From the NCBI GenBank assembly GCA_003565555.1, contig PXBH01000036.1, positions 1-48,623 on the forward strand: DNA of 48,623 nucleotides, read 5' to 3'. Shown in pieces: positions 9,047 to 17,170 of this stretch. The DNA is from Cryomorphaceae bacterium. GTDB lineage: Bacteria; Bacteroidota; Bacteroidia; Flavobacteriales_D; Cryomorphaceae. A model generated the notes under the pieces. The model made no database searches. It was not told the origin of the DNA and saw only the letters and a program-made list of their open reading frames with translations. Both the position numbers and the translations under genes were made by a program. Positions within the stretch are counted from its first letter, which is position 1, and each line of letters begins with the position of its first letter.

Positions 9047-9097
9047 AACTGGGTTTTCGGATGTAACAGCTTGATGACTGTTCGGTTCACCGAAAGA

Positions 9098-9601
9098 TCA
9101 AATACATTTGAAATAATCAAAGGTCTCCAGGCAATCATCGCACTTATACAGGGCTTTGCAGGCTGTACTCCCAAACTGAGAGATCATGGTGGTGGACGTA
9201 CTTTTACAAATCGGACACCGCACGGCCTTGGTTTTTCCCGTGAGGAAACTCTTATCCGTCGTTGCTTCCGCGGGCGGAGCGATTCCGTAATCCTCAAGCG
9301 CTTTTCTTCCTTTCTCGCTGAGCCAGTCGGTGGTCCATGCGGGCGTCAGCACGGTTTCTACCTTTGTGCGGATTCCGTTTTTTTCAAGAACCTCTTTGAT
9401 TTCGCGTTCGATGGTGTCCATGGCCGGGCATCCCGAGTAGGTAGGGGTGATCACCACTGTCACGCCGTCCTCTCGGTTTTTGATTTCTCTCACAATTCCC
9501 AAATCCACAACGCTGAGCACAGGAATCTCCGGGTCTTTGACCTCTTCGAGAATTTCCATCAGCGTGGTTTTTTCAGGTGTCTCCATCATACCGTAATTCA
9601 C
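9098..9601 (-). CDS. paaD: Phenylacetyl-CoA epoxidase subunit PaaD
   Basis: A 167-residue MIP18/DUF59-type protein thought to help assemble the metal centre of the PaaABCE epoxidase. The N-terminal domain shows DPEIPVLSVVDLGIVREI and PTYSGCPAMD; the C-terminus has a Cys-rich zinc-binding segment with CPIC and later CDDC pairs. The start is GTG overlapping the paaC stop as GTGA; an ATG four codons further in is an alternative. It is the fourth gene of paaABCD. Confidence 0.95.
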   Translation of the reverse strand: MNYGMMETPEKTTLMEILEEVKDPEIPVLSVVDLGIVREIKNREDGVTVVITPTYSGCPAMDTIEREIKEVLEKNGIRTKVETVLTPAWTTDWLSEKGRKALEDYGIAPPAEATTDKSFLTGKTKAVRCPICKSTSTTMISQFGSTACKALYKCDDCLETFDYFKCI

Positions 9602-10359
9602 CAGGTAGCATCCGGCATGGAGCGCGGCAGGGCCTGCATTTCAGCCAAAATATAGCCCATGTATTCCGTGTGGTGGCCGTCTCGACTTCCGCGCGCCATA
9701 TAGCCCATGGTGTCCGGTATAGTGAGCGTGGCTTCCTCAATCTTTGCCGAAGTTTCTTCGATCCAAATTTTCTTGATCTCTTCCAAGTCGGGTACGGCCC
9801 CTGAGGCAATTAATATTTCATCCGCCTCTGTTTTCTCAAAGAGCTCTCCCGTAAAAGGCCACAGGATGTCGAGGGCTTCCTGCATTTTATCGTGACTTTC
9901 TTCGGTGCCGTCGCCGAGACGAACCATCCAATCCCCGCTGAGCTTCCTGTGGTAAGTCACTTCTTTGACCGATTTTTCTGCAAAGCCCTTCAGAAAATCA
10001 TCCGTACTGCTGCACAAGCCCGAGTAGAGATGAAACTGAAATACATCGAAGAGGTACTGCCGGGTTATGGTCTGGGCGAAATTTCCGTTTTCTTGCTCTG
10101 TGAGTAGGTTGTTGCGAAATTCGTTTTCGGTTCTGAAGAAGGCCAAGTCATCCTCACTGCGCCCTTTGCCTTCGACCTTACCTGCTTCGGTAAGTAAATT
10201 TCTGGCTTGCCCCACATTGTCCAAAGCAATGTTAGTCAGGGCAATATCGCTTTCCAGCTGGTGGGCATGTCCGCACCACTCACCGAGCCTTTGGCCCAGA
10301 ATGAGTGCGTTGTCACCGAGCCTGATCAGGTATTCAAAGCGTGCTTCTTTTTCTGTCAT
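9598..10359 (-). CDS. paaC: Phenylacetyl-CoA epoxidase structural subunit PaaC
   Basis: A 253-residue ferritin-like helical protein that forms the structural partner of the catalytic PaaA subunit. Family features include RLGDNALILGQRLGEWCGHAH near the start, TYHRKLSGDWMVRLGDGTEES in the middle and the C-terminal EMQALPRSMPDATW. Length is normal. It starts one base after the paaB stop and overlaps paaD by four bases, indicating tight coupling. Confidence 0.96.
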   Translation of the reverse strand: MTEKEARFEYLIRLGDNALILGQRLGEWCGHAHQLESDIALTNIALDNVGQARNLLTEAGKVEGKGRSEDDLAFFRTENEFRNNLLTEQENGNFAQTITRQYLFDVFQFHLYSGLCSSTDDFLKGFAEKSVKEVTYHRKLSGDWMVRLGDGTEESHDKMQEALDILWPFTGELFEKTEADEILIASGAVPDLEEIKKIWIEETSAKIEEATLTIPDTMGYMARGSRDGHHTEYMGYILAEMQALPRSMPDATW

Positions 10360-10360
10360 C

Positions 10361-10660
10361 TCACAGGTATTTCACTCCTTCCGGAATGGTGTAAAATGTA
10401 GGATGTCTGTAGGCCTTATCATCGGCAGGATCAAAGAATGAATCAGCGTCCTGCTCGGTGGTAGCCGTGATCATTTCTGAGGGAACCACCCAAATGCTGG
10501 TGCCTTCTCGGCGGCGGGTGTATACATCTCTGGCTCCGGCGAGGGCCATTTCGGCGTCGTGCGCATGGACACTGCCGGCATGCTTGTGAGGGATGCCGGG
10601 TTTGGATTGGATAAAGACCTCCCAAAGTTTCCCTTGGTCGTTTTCCGTGTTGTCTGACAT
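10361..10660 (-). CDS. paaB: Phenylacetyl-CoA epoxidase subunit PaaB
   Basis: A 99-residue subunit that bridges PaaA-PaaC dimers in the multicomponent epoxidase. The family pattern is visible as WEVFIQSKPGIPHKHAGSVH, ALAGARDVYTRR and SIWVVPSEMI. It lies 51 bases downstream of paaA and one base upstream of paaC. Confidence 0.96.
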   Translation of the reverse strand: MSDNTENDQGKLWEVFIQSKPGIPHKHAGSVHAHDAEMALAGARDVYTRRREGTSIWVVPSEMITATTEQDADSFFDPADDKAYRHPTFYTIPEGVKYL

Positions 10661-10711
10661 ATTATTGGTTCGGTTGATGGCGGTAATTGTCGGAGCGGCG
10701 ATTTGCGGCGG

Positions 10712-11656
10712 TCAGGCGGCCTGAACTGCTCTTGCGCGTTGCTTGGCTGCGTATGCGGCAGCCGCTTCGCGGACCCAGCGGCCCTCGCGCTCGGCTTCCT
10801 GTCGCGCCTTGAGGCGCTTGCGGTTGCAGGGGCCGTGACCTTTGATCACTCGGTAAAATTCGGTCCACTCAATTTCTCCGATTTCCCAATGACCTGTTTC
10901 TTCGTTAAATTTCAAATCGGGATCGGGAATGGTAAGCCCTGCAGCATGGGCTTGCGGAACGGTGCGGTCAATAAAACGCTGACGGACGGTGTCATTGCTC
11001 TCGACTTTAATTTTCCACCGCATGGTTTCTTCGCTGTTTTTCGACTGCGCATCAGAGGGACCCAACATCTGTATGGAAGGCCACCACCAGCGGTTCAGGG
11101 CGTCCTGAGCCATGGCTTTCTGCTCGGGTGTTCCGTTTGCCAAGTGGTACATAATCTCATAACCCTGGCGGTTGTGAAAGCTTTCTTCCTTACAAATGCG
11201 CACCATAGCACGGCTGTACGGTCCGTATGAGCCTCGCGCCAGCATGGTTTGATTTACAATTGCGGCACCGTCTACCAGCCAGCCGATGGCACCGATGTCT
11301 GCCCAAGACAGGGTAGGGTAGTTGAATATGCTGGAATACTTGGCCCTTCCGCTGAGAAGTTGGTCGATCATTGTTTTGCGGTCTATTCCCAAAGTCTCCG
11401 CTGCACTGTACAGATAGAGTCCGTGGCCGGCTTCGTCCTGCACTTTGGCCAGCAGAACCGCCTTTCGGCGCAAACTCGGTGCACGGGTGATCCAGTTTCC
11501 TTCGGGGAGCATGCCCACGATCTCAGAATGCGCGTGCTGCGAAATCATGCGGGTGAGCTGTTTGCGATAATTTTCAGGCATCCACTCTTTTGCCTCTACT
11601 TTGAGGCCGCTGTCTATCTTCTCCTGAAATTTTTTTTCGCGTTCTGCAGTGTCCAT
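10712..11656 (-). CDS. paaA: Phenylacetyl-CoA epoxidase catalytic subunit PaaA
   Basis: A 314-residue di-iron oxygenase subunit that epoxidises the ring of phenylacetyl-CoA, the committing step of aerobic phenylacetate breakdown. The di-iron ligands are visible in the ExxH motifs DEAGHG and KEESFH, with the conserved segments ALLRRK-like [13 protein letters not shown] and [19 protein letters not shown]. Length is normal. It is the first gene of paaABCD, with a promoter at 11682-11712. The reductase gene paaE is not in the window. Confidence 0.97.
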   Translation of the reverse strand: MDTAEREKKFQEKIDSGLKVEAKEWMPENYRKQLTRMISQHAHSEIVGMLPEGNWITRAPSLRRKAVLLAKVQDEAGHGLYLYSAAETLGIDRKTMIDQLLSGRAKYSSIFNYPTLSWADIGAIGWLVDGAAIVNQTMLARGSYGPYSRAMVRICKEESFHNRQGYEIMYHLANGTPEQKAMAQDALNRWWWPSIQMLGPSDAQSKNSEETMRWKIKVESNDTVRQRFIDRTVPQAHAAGLTIPDPDLKFNEETGHWEIGEIEWTEFYRVIKGHGPCNRKRLKARQEAEREGRWVREAAAAYAAKQRARAVQAA

Positions 11657-11681
11657 TTGTCTTTTGATTTGTCGGTGACGG

Positions 11682-11712
11682 TAAAAATAACCTCTTTGTG
11701 TAAATCTAACAA
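11682..11712 (-). promoter_or_regulatory. Probable promoter of paaABCD
   Basis: On the minus strand TTG (11710-11712), 20 bases, then TATTTTTA (11682-11689), seven of eight matches to TAnnTTTG. Leader about 22 bases. Confidence 0.55.
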
Positions 11713-11726
11713 AAAAGGCCCGCCAA

Positions 11727-11744
11727 TGTTAACGCATCGTAACA
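11727..11744. promoter_or_regulatory. Inverted repeat upstream of the paa promoter, possible operator
   Basis: TGTTA-N8-TAACA, a five-base inverted repeat, 15 bases upstream of the -33 element of paaABCD and just before the divergent flavoprotein gene. A regulator site is possible, but a match this short may be chance. Confidence 0.25.
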
Positions 11745-11760
11745 AAGTCGTGCATGCCAA

Positions 11761-12342
11761 ATGAAACCCACCGAGCAGATCAAGTCAGCAGATGAGGCCG
11801 CCGAATTTGCCGAAAGGCAGGTAACCCGCAGTGCAGCAGACGCCAAGCACCCCTTCCGCTATCCTGTGCTTTCAACCGTCACGGACAAAAAGCCTGAATC
11901 CCGCATTCTGGTATTGCGCAGAGTGACTTCGCCCGGGCTGACGCTTTGGATGTATTCAGACCTGCGGACGGGGAAAGTCAGGGCCCTCGAACGGAATCCG
12001 GAAGCTTCGGTGCTGTTTTGGCATCCCAAACTCAGTATGCAGCTTCGCGCCGCGTGTCAGGCTTCGATCGTTCGGGCAGGAGAGCTTTGGGAGGAGACGT
12101 GGGAGAATATGTCTGAGGAAAGGCAAGCGGAATACAATACCAAACACACCCCCGGCACCGCGATCGGTTCCCTGCATGCGCAGCCCGAGATGAGGGAGGA
12201 ACGAACCCGTGAATCGTTCGCATTGATTCGACTGGAAGTGTACGCTGCGGAGGCATTGATGCTGAGGCACTCCGGCCATCTGAGGGCTTCTTGGACTTAT
12301 AAAGACGGGAAGCGTTCTTCCGCACTGTGTCTGGTGCCCTGA
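11761..12342 (+). CDS. Pyridoxamine 5'-phosphate oxidase-like flavoprotein
   Basis: A 193-residue protein with the split beta-barrel FMN-binding fold. Features are RILVLRRVTSPGLTLWMYSD (FMN phosphate-binding strand region, about residues 48-66), PEASVLFWHPKLSMQLR and a C-terminal HLRASWTYKDG. It resembles the FMN-binding PNPOx-like group rather than true PdxH, because the PdxH C-terminal signature is not seen. Substrate unknown. It is divergent from paaA with only about 100 bases between them. Confidence 0.85.
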   Translation: MKPTEQIKSADEAAEFAERQVTRSAADAKHPFRYPVLSTVTDKKPESRILVLRRVTSPGLTLWMYSDLRTGKVRALERNPEASVLFWHPKLSMQLRAACQASIVRAGELWEETWENMSEERQAEYNTKHTPGTAIGSLHAQPEMREERTRESFALIRLEVYAAEALMLRHSGHLRASWTYKDGKRSSALCLVP

Positions 12343-12379
12343 TTTGTCTTTGTCGTCAGGGCAGGCTGAAATAAGGGAT

Positions 12380-12407
12380 AAAAAAAACCCCCGACAATGG
12401 TCGGGGG
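12380..12407 (-). terminator. Rho-independent terminator after the YceI lipoprotein gene
   Basis: On the minus strand CCCCCGAC-catt-GTCGGGGG (8-bp stem) followed by about eight T residues, about 23 bases after the stop at 12431. Confidence 0.9.
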
Positions 12408-12430
12408 CCTGAGCGGTTAACGCGCTAAAA

Positions 12431-13099
12431 TTACTTAGCACCTTTCACTTCGAAGGCCAACTTAATGTCATCAGACAAAATTTTGTCGCGAACATCCATC
12501 GCATTGGCCATGGAGAATTTCGCGCCGTACTTTTGGCGGTCGATGGTAAATTCGCCGGAAGCCATCATCGTACCGTCTTCGCCCTCCTTAACTTTTATCT
12601 TATCGATAGTCACGGCATTGGTGTTACCGCGAACGGTCAGGTCACCCATGAGCTTACCGTCTTCCATTCCGGTGATGTCAAGACGGGCGTTGGGGTGTTC
12701 TTCCACATTAAAAAAGTCATCTGAAGAAAGGTGCGCGACCAAGTCTTCCGCTCTGCGTCCGTCCTTGTCTTCGTAATTGTCGTCGAGCGGGCGTATGGTC
12801 GACATATCTACAACTACACTACCTGAAGTGATTTTTCCGTTTTCAAGCGTAACCGAACCCTCAGAAAATTGGATGGTTCCGTTGTGCCCGTAAAGGGATA
12901 CACCTCCTATGGCGACCATGTTTCCTTCCCAATTGACTACGCTGTTGTTTTGGTCGATACTGAACTCGCCGCTCAGACCTTCTTTAGCTGTTTCAGTCGT
13001 TGCGGTTTCGGCAGCGCTGTCAGCCGGGGTTTGTTCACCACAGGATACCAGCATCATACCGACCGCCGCCGGGGCAAAAAAGAACTTGATTGATTTCAT
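12431..13099 (-). CDS. YceI-family lipoprotein
   Basis: A 222-residue lipoprotein: signal sequence with lipobox LVSC (Cys at about residue 20), a Thr/Ala/Glu-rich linker to residue 42, then a YceI lipocalin-like barrel (SIDQNNSVVNWEG, HLSSDDFFNVEEHPNA, LTVRGNTNAV). YceI proteins bind long isoprenoid chains or similar lipids; the ligand here is unknown. It has a -7 element about 29 bases upstream and its own terminator. A second YceI gene lies at 18021. Confidence 0.92.
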   Translation of the reverse strand: MKSIKFFFAPAAVGMMLVSCGEQTPADSAAETATTETAKEGLSGEFSIDQNNSVVNWEGNMVAIGGVSLYGHNGTIQFSEGSVTLENGKITSGSVVVDMSTIRPLDDNYEDKDGRRAEDLVAHLSSDDFFNVEEHPNARLDITGMEDGKLMGDLTVRGNTNAVTIDKIKVKEGEDGTMMASGEFTIDRQKYGAKFSMANAMDVRDKILSDDIKLAFEVKGAK

Positions 13100-13127
13100 T
13101 ACTTGTTTGGTTTTTAAGATGAGAATG

Positions 13128-13135
13128 CAAAGGTA
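13128..13135 (-). promoter_or_regulatory. -7 element of the YceI lipoprotein gene
   Basis: TACCTTTG on the minus strand, a full TAnnTTTG match. No TTG at the usual spacing upstream. Confidence 0.45.
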
Positions 13136-13254
13136 ACATCTGTATCCGAGTATTGTTGTACATACACAGGTTTCTTTGTATAATACATTATTTCGGCCGA
13201 TATTCCCACTGCATTCGCTCGGGCAAAGCAGGACCTTCGATGGTAAAACCTAAC

Positions 13255-13281
13255 AAAAAAAAACCGCCGATAAAACGGCGG
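13255..13281 (-). terminator. Orphan Rho-independent terminator
   Basis: On the minus strand CCGCCG-TTTTAT-CGGCGG followed by nine T residues. It lies 120 bases upstream of the YceI lipoprotein gene and must end some other transcript, see the small RNA candidate. Confidence 0.75.
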
Positions 13282-13367
13282 CTCTGTAAGCATCTTAATT
13301 CAATCGCGTGTGCGATATGGTCAGGTTACAGTCAAGACGTGAAACAGTGCCACCGGTTGCCGTTAGA
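13255..13367 (-). ncRNA. Candidate small RNA between the YceI and DUF2141 genes
   Basis: A strong minus-strand terminator (13255-13281) stands alone, with no minus-strand protein gene before it. About 90 bases upstream of the hairpin is TTTATTTG (13371-13378), one mismatch from the -7 consensus, which would start a transcript near 13367. The interval contains a perfect ATCGC-acac-GCGAT hairpin. An 18-codon frame (MNDFYLTSNGNRWHCFTS) begins just upstream of this start. I could not recognise 6S RNA or another known family by eye. Confidence 0.35.
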
Positions 13368-13570
13368 AGTCAAATAAAAATCATTCATCGACGTAATTTA
13401 CACATCCATCGTTTGTTAACATGTTTTATTTATTTTTGTCAGAGTGGGTATTGACATGGGTTCTCTCTTTCTGTCTTTTCGCCTGCATTCGCCTTGTCGC
13501 GGTGCTCTCGTGCATAGGAATCCGATTATTTTTCAGAAGATTTGTGACCGAACAAAAGAGGTCGGCTGCT

Positions 13571-13578
13571 TATCTTTG
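13571..13578 (+). promoter_or_regulatory. -7 element of the DUF2141 gene
   Basis: TATCTTTG, a full TAnnTTTG match, ending eight bases before the ATG at 13587. The mRNA would have a leader of only about five bases. Confidence 0.5.
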
Positions 13579-13586
13579 CAGCCGTT

Positions 13587-14066
13587 ATGCGTGCACTGCG
13601 TCTTACATGGGTGACTATCTGCTTTTCGGCAGCATTAGTGACGGTCTCGGCAAGCGGATCGAAAATCCTGTATTCGGGCAGCGCTCCTCCTGATTCATCT
13701 CGGGAAACGGGCCATCATCTCACTTTAATTTTTCCCGATTTTGATTGCAGTAGGGGCAGCGTGATGATTGCCATACACCGTGATGCGAAAGGATTTCCCT
13801 CGGAAAAACCTTTTGCCGAGGAAACAATCAGCTGCGATCGTCTGAATGATAGCAGGGTAACCGTGCGGCTTCCCGAAGGCCGTTTTGCGGTCGCTGCTTT
13901 TCACGATGTAAACGGTAACCGTGAGCTCGACCGCAATTTGTTTCGCATTCCTGCCGAGCCTTTCGGATTTTCAAACAATCCGCGAATTCTGACCGGCCCG
14001 CCCGATTTTGAAGACGCCGCTTTCCACCTTGCCCGAGATTTGGAAATTCAGATTATTCTGAAATAA
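13587..14066 (+). CDS. DUF2141 exported protein
   Basis: A 159-residue protein with a signal peptide (residues 1-23) and a DUF2141 beta-sandwich. The family signature is visible as FHDVNGNRELDRN, PAEPFGFSNN and GPPDFEDAAF. Members are exported small proteins of unknown function, frequent in Bacteroidota and Proteobacteria. The next gene, an MscS channel, starts 40 bases downstream and may be co-transcribed. Confidence 0.88.
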   Translation: MRALRLTWVTICFSAALVTVSASGSKILYSGSAPPDSSRETGHHLTLIFPDFDCSRGSVMIAIHRDAKGFPSEKPFAEETISCDRLNDSRVTVRLPEGRFAVAAFHDVNGNRELDRNLFRIPAEPFGFSNNPRILTGPPDFEDAAFHLARDLEIQIILK

Positions 14067-14106
14067 AAAGGCTTTTGCACCGCCCTGATGTTCTACCTTG
14101 GCTGAA

Positions 14107-14967
14107 ATGTTTCCTCTCACACACATCCCATGGCTCGATAAGTTGCTATATGCCGCATCGGTATTTATCGTAGCCATCGTGGCCTTAAAACTGTTGCGCT
14201 TTCTCCTTAGCAAGTTTCTGGCGCGATCTACAGAAGAGCTGAATGTAGACCCGACAAAGTATCACTTCCTTAAAAACGGTCTGAACTTCACCGTTTATTT
14301 GATTGCCGTGATCGTGGTGCTATATTCTATCCCCGAATTCAAGAGTCTGGGAGTTTCTCTTTTCGCCAGTGCGGGCATTTTGGCGGCCATCATCGGTTTT
14401 GCCTCACAGGCTGCACTCTCCAATATTATCAGCGGTGTGTTTATCGTGATATTCAAGCCCTTTCGCGTTTCTGATGTCATTCAGGTGGGCGATAAAGTCA
14501 TGGGCAGGGTAGAGGACATCACCCTGAGACATACCGTGGTGCGCAATTTTGAAAATCGACGATTCATCCTGCCCAACTCCCTTATCAGCTCGGAAATCAT
14601 CCTGAACTCAACCATCACCGATCAGAAGATTGCCAATTTCGTGCTGATCCCGGTCAGTTTCGACAGTGATATAGACTTGGCACTGGAAATCATGCGTGAC
14701 GAAGCCATGAGCCACCCCAACCTGATCGACAACCGCACGCCCGAAGAAAAAGAAAAGGGAGAGCCCATAGTGGTCATGCGGGTTATGGCCATCAATGAAC
14801 ACAGCATAGATTTGCGCGCCACCTGCTGGACGAAAGACTTTGTAGACGGGTTTGTCCTGCGCACAGACTTGTTAAAGAGCATAAAGCAGCGCTTTGACCG
14901 CGAAGGCATTGAAATTCCTTTCCCGCACCGCACCGTGGTACATAAGGAAGGCGGTAAAATAAAGTAA
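14107..14967 (+). CDS. MscS-family small-conductance mechanosensitive channel
   Basis: A 286-residue inner-membrane channel that releases solutes on osmotic downshock. Three membrane segments are visible: residues about 9-33, 60-80 and the pore helix in GVSLFASAGILAAIIGFASQ. The MscS beta-domain follows (GDKVMGRVEDITLRHTVVRN, RRFILPNSLI), then a C-terminal alpha/beta domain. Length is near E. coli MscS. The frame also opens with a TTG at 14098, three codons earlier; the ATG is preferred. Confidence 0.93.
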   Translation: MFPLTHIPWLDKLLYAASVFIVAIVALKLLRFLLSKFLARSTEELNVDPTKYHFLKNGLNFTVYLIAVIVVLYSIPEFKSLGVSLFASAGILAAIIGFASQAALSNIISGVFIVIFKPFRVSDVIQVGDKVMGRVEDITLRHTVVRNFENRRFILPNSLISSEIILNSTITDQKIANFVLIPVSFDSDIDLALEIMRDEAMSHPNLIDNRTPEEKEKGEPIVVMRVMAINEHSIDLRATCWTKDFVDGFVLRTDLLKSIKQRFDREGIEIPFPHRTVVHKEGGKIK

Positions 14968-15199
14968 GGGCCGTCTACCCGGCGCCGGGCTCCGCAGCGC
15001 AGTCCTGTCTCAGCCCACACATGCCAAACCGCCCGGAATTTCCCGCTATTGCTTCGAAAGCAGACCTGATGCGTTCGCTGAGATTTTGATCGGCCGACTT
15101 AGAGCCCTCTGTACTCGCCTGAAATTCTGCGTGTACCCGCAATTTTTTCGATACCGCAGGGCTTCAGGCATTGATTTCCTCCTGTTTTGCGAATCATGC

Positions 15200-15207
15200 T
15201 AATTTTG
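15200..15207 (+). promoter_or_regulatory. -7 element upstream of the S9 peptidase gene
   Basis: TAATTTTG matches TAnnTTTG fully, giving a leader of about 46 bases. No properly spaced TTG upstream. The rest of 14968-15256 shows no gene. Confidence 0.45.
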
Positions 15208-15256
15208 GCCTCTCGCGCGAACAGCACTCCTGTGCCGCCGGCAAACATCCTGTACC

Positions 15257-17158
15257 ATGAAAAAAACAGTTTACCTTTTCATCGCCGCTCTGGCAGCCTT
15301 TACCCACCTCCGAGGGCAGGTGATGACCCCCGAAACCCTGCTCAAACTGGGCAGAGTGAGTGCTTTGGGTTTATCTGAAGACGAGAATCACTTGTTTTAC
15401 AAAGTATCAACTCCCAATGTCGATGAAGACAGATTTGATTCACAAATATTTCGCTACAGCTTTGCCGACGGAACTACGCTGCCCGTACCGGAGGCCACAG
15501 GGGTAAGAGACAAGCATATTTCACCCGATAAAACATGGAAAATCGAAACCGACCGAGTAAAGCTTGACAACGTGCACGGAAACGAGATACACGGAGACCT
15601 CAAGGAAAGCAATGCCCTGATTTACGATGACTTGCATCACCGACACTGGGATCGTTGGAGAGACGGGAGCTATAACCACCTCTTTATTTCGCCCCTCTCC
15701 GGAAACGGAGAGCGCACGGACATCATGCCCGACGAACCCTACGACACCCCTACAGTACCCTTCGGAGGAAGCGAAGATTACACCTGGGATGCCGAGGGCA
15801 AGGCGGTGATCTACGTTTGCAAAAAGAAGAAAGGCACAGACTACGTCAATTCTACGAATACAGATCTTTATCGGTATGAAATTGCCACGGGACAAACGAC
15901 CAATCTCACTGCCGACAATCCGGGTTACGATACAAACCCCCTCACAGGACCCGACGGCACTTTGGCATGGCTCAGCATGGCCCGCGACGGCTACGAGGCC
16001 GATAAGAATGACATAAAAATTATGCGCGACGGTGAAGCGCTGAACCTCACCGCTGATTGGGACGGTACGGTCAGCGAATTTTTATGGAGTAAAGATGGCA
16101 AGACTATATACTTTGCTGCACCCGTAAACGGTACACGCCAACTTTTTTCCGTAAAGGTGCCGGGGAAAAATAAGAAGCGCGGAGATGTACGGAAGATCAC
16201 GAAAGGCCCTTTCGATGTCACAGGTTTGACGGGCGTTCGGGGAAAGACGCTGATCGCCGGGCGCACCGACATGAATACCGCAAAAGAGCTGTATGAGATT
16301 GATTTAAAATCGGGCGAGATGAAAAAACTCACCCGTGTAAACGACGCCGTATATCAAGAAATCACACCGAGTGAGGTCCGCGAACGCACCGTGAAGACGG
16401 CCGACGGGCAGGATATGTTGGTATGGGTCATTTATCCTCCGGACTTTGATCCGAAGGAGAAATATCCCATGCTGCTCTACACCCAGGGAGGTCCGCAATC
16501 TCCGTTGAGTCAGTTCTACTCCTTCCGTTGGAATTTTCAGGTAATGGCCGCGCAGGGTTACGTGGTGGTTGCTCCGAACAGGCGCGGTATGCCGGGACAC
16601 GGTACAGCTTGGAATGAGCAGATTTCCAAAGACTGGGGCGGTAAGAATATGCAGGATTACCTCAGTGCCGCCGATGCCCTGATTGCCGAGCCTTACATCG
16701 ACAAGGACCGCGTAGGTTGTGTGGGCGCGAGCTACGGAGGATATTCTGCATTTATGCTGGCAGGCATGCACGAGGGTCGCTTTAAGTCGTTCATCTCTCA
16801 TTGCGGGATTGTCAACCTCCGCAGCATGTACGGGAATACCGAGGAGCTCTTTTTTGTGAATTGGGACCTCGGCGGGCCCTACTGGGAAAAAGAAAATGCC
16901 GCGGCACAGAAGAGTTATTCCGAGTTTAATCCGATAGACCGCGTGCAGGATTGGGATACCCCCATCATGATCATACAGGGCGGCAAGGATTTCCGCGTGC
17001 CGGAAGGTCAGGCGTTCGAAGCGTTTACGGCTGCCCGTCAAAGGGGCATCAAAAGTCGTCTGATGTATTTCCCGGAGGAAAACCACTGGGTGCTGCGCCC
17101 GCAAAACAGCTTGGTCTGGCAGCGGGAATTCTTCCGGTGGCTGAGCGACACCCTTTGA
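15257..17158 (+). CDS. Exported S9-family prolyl-oligopeptidase-type peptidase (DPP5-like)
   Basis: A 633-residue secreted serine peptidase. A signal peptide (residues 1-20, ending LRGQ) is followed by a beta-propeller of WD40/TolB-like repeats and a C-terminal alpha/beta-hydrolase domain from about residue 385. The catalytic triad is S492 in GASYGGY, D578 in GGKDFRVP and H610 in ENHWV. The organisation resembles dipeptidyl-peptidase 5 and acyl-peptidases of Bacteroidota, which release dipeptides in the periplasm. The exact specificity is inferred. The glycosyltransferase gene begins 12 bases after the stop. Confidence 0.93.
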   Translation: MKKTVYLFIAALAAFTHLRGQVMTPETLLKLGRVSALGLSEDENHLFYKVSTPNVDEDRFDSQIFRYSFADGTTLPVPEATGVRDKHISPDKTWKIETDRVKLDNVHGNEIHGDLKESNALIYDDLHHRHWDRWRDGSYNHLFISPLSGNGERTDIMPDEPYDTPTVPFGGSEDYTWDAEGKAVIYVCKKKKGTDYVNSTNTDLYRYEIATGQTTNLTADNPGYDTNPLTGPDGTLAWLSMARDGYEADKNDIKIMRDGEALNLTADWDGTVSEFLWSKDGKTIYFAAPVNGTRQLFSVKVPGKNKKRGDVRKITKGPFDVTGLTGVRGKTLIAGRTDMNTAKELYEIDLKSGEMKKLTRVNDAVYQEITPSEVRERTVKTADGQDMLVWVIYPPDFDPKEKYPMLLYTQGGPQSPLSQFYSFRWNFQVMAAQGYVVVAPNRRGMPGHGTAWNEQISKDWGGKNMQDYLSAADALIAEPYIDKDRVGCVGASYGGYSAFMLAGMHEGRFKSFISHCGIVNLRSMYGNTEELFFVNWDLGGPYWEKENAAAQKSYSEFNPIDRVQDWDTPIMIIQGGKDFRVPEGQAFEAFTAARQRGIKSRLMYFPEENHWVLRPQNSLVWQREFFRWLSDTL

Positions 17159-17170
17159 TCAGTCGTGAAG

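Larger units (their letters stand above)
13100..13586. other. Intergenic region between divergent YceI and DUF2141 genes
   Basis: About 490 bases without a convincing protein gene. It holds the YceI -7 element, the orphan terminator with the candidate small RNA, and the DUF2141 promoter element. A plus-strand open frame from 13421 has no supporting features. Confidence 0.6.

Noticed and set aside
13421..13693. 90-residue plus-strand frame with a hydrophobic start
   Set aside because: Overlaps the DUF2141 promoter and start in another frame; no support.
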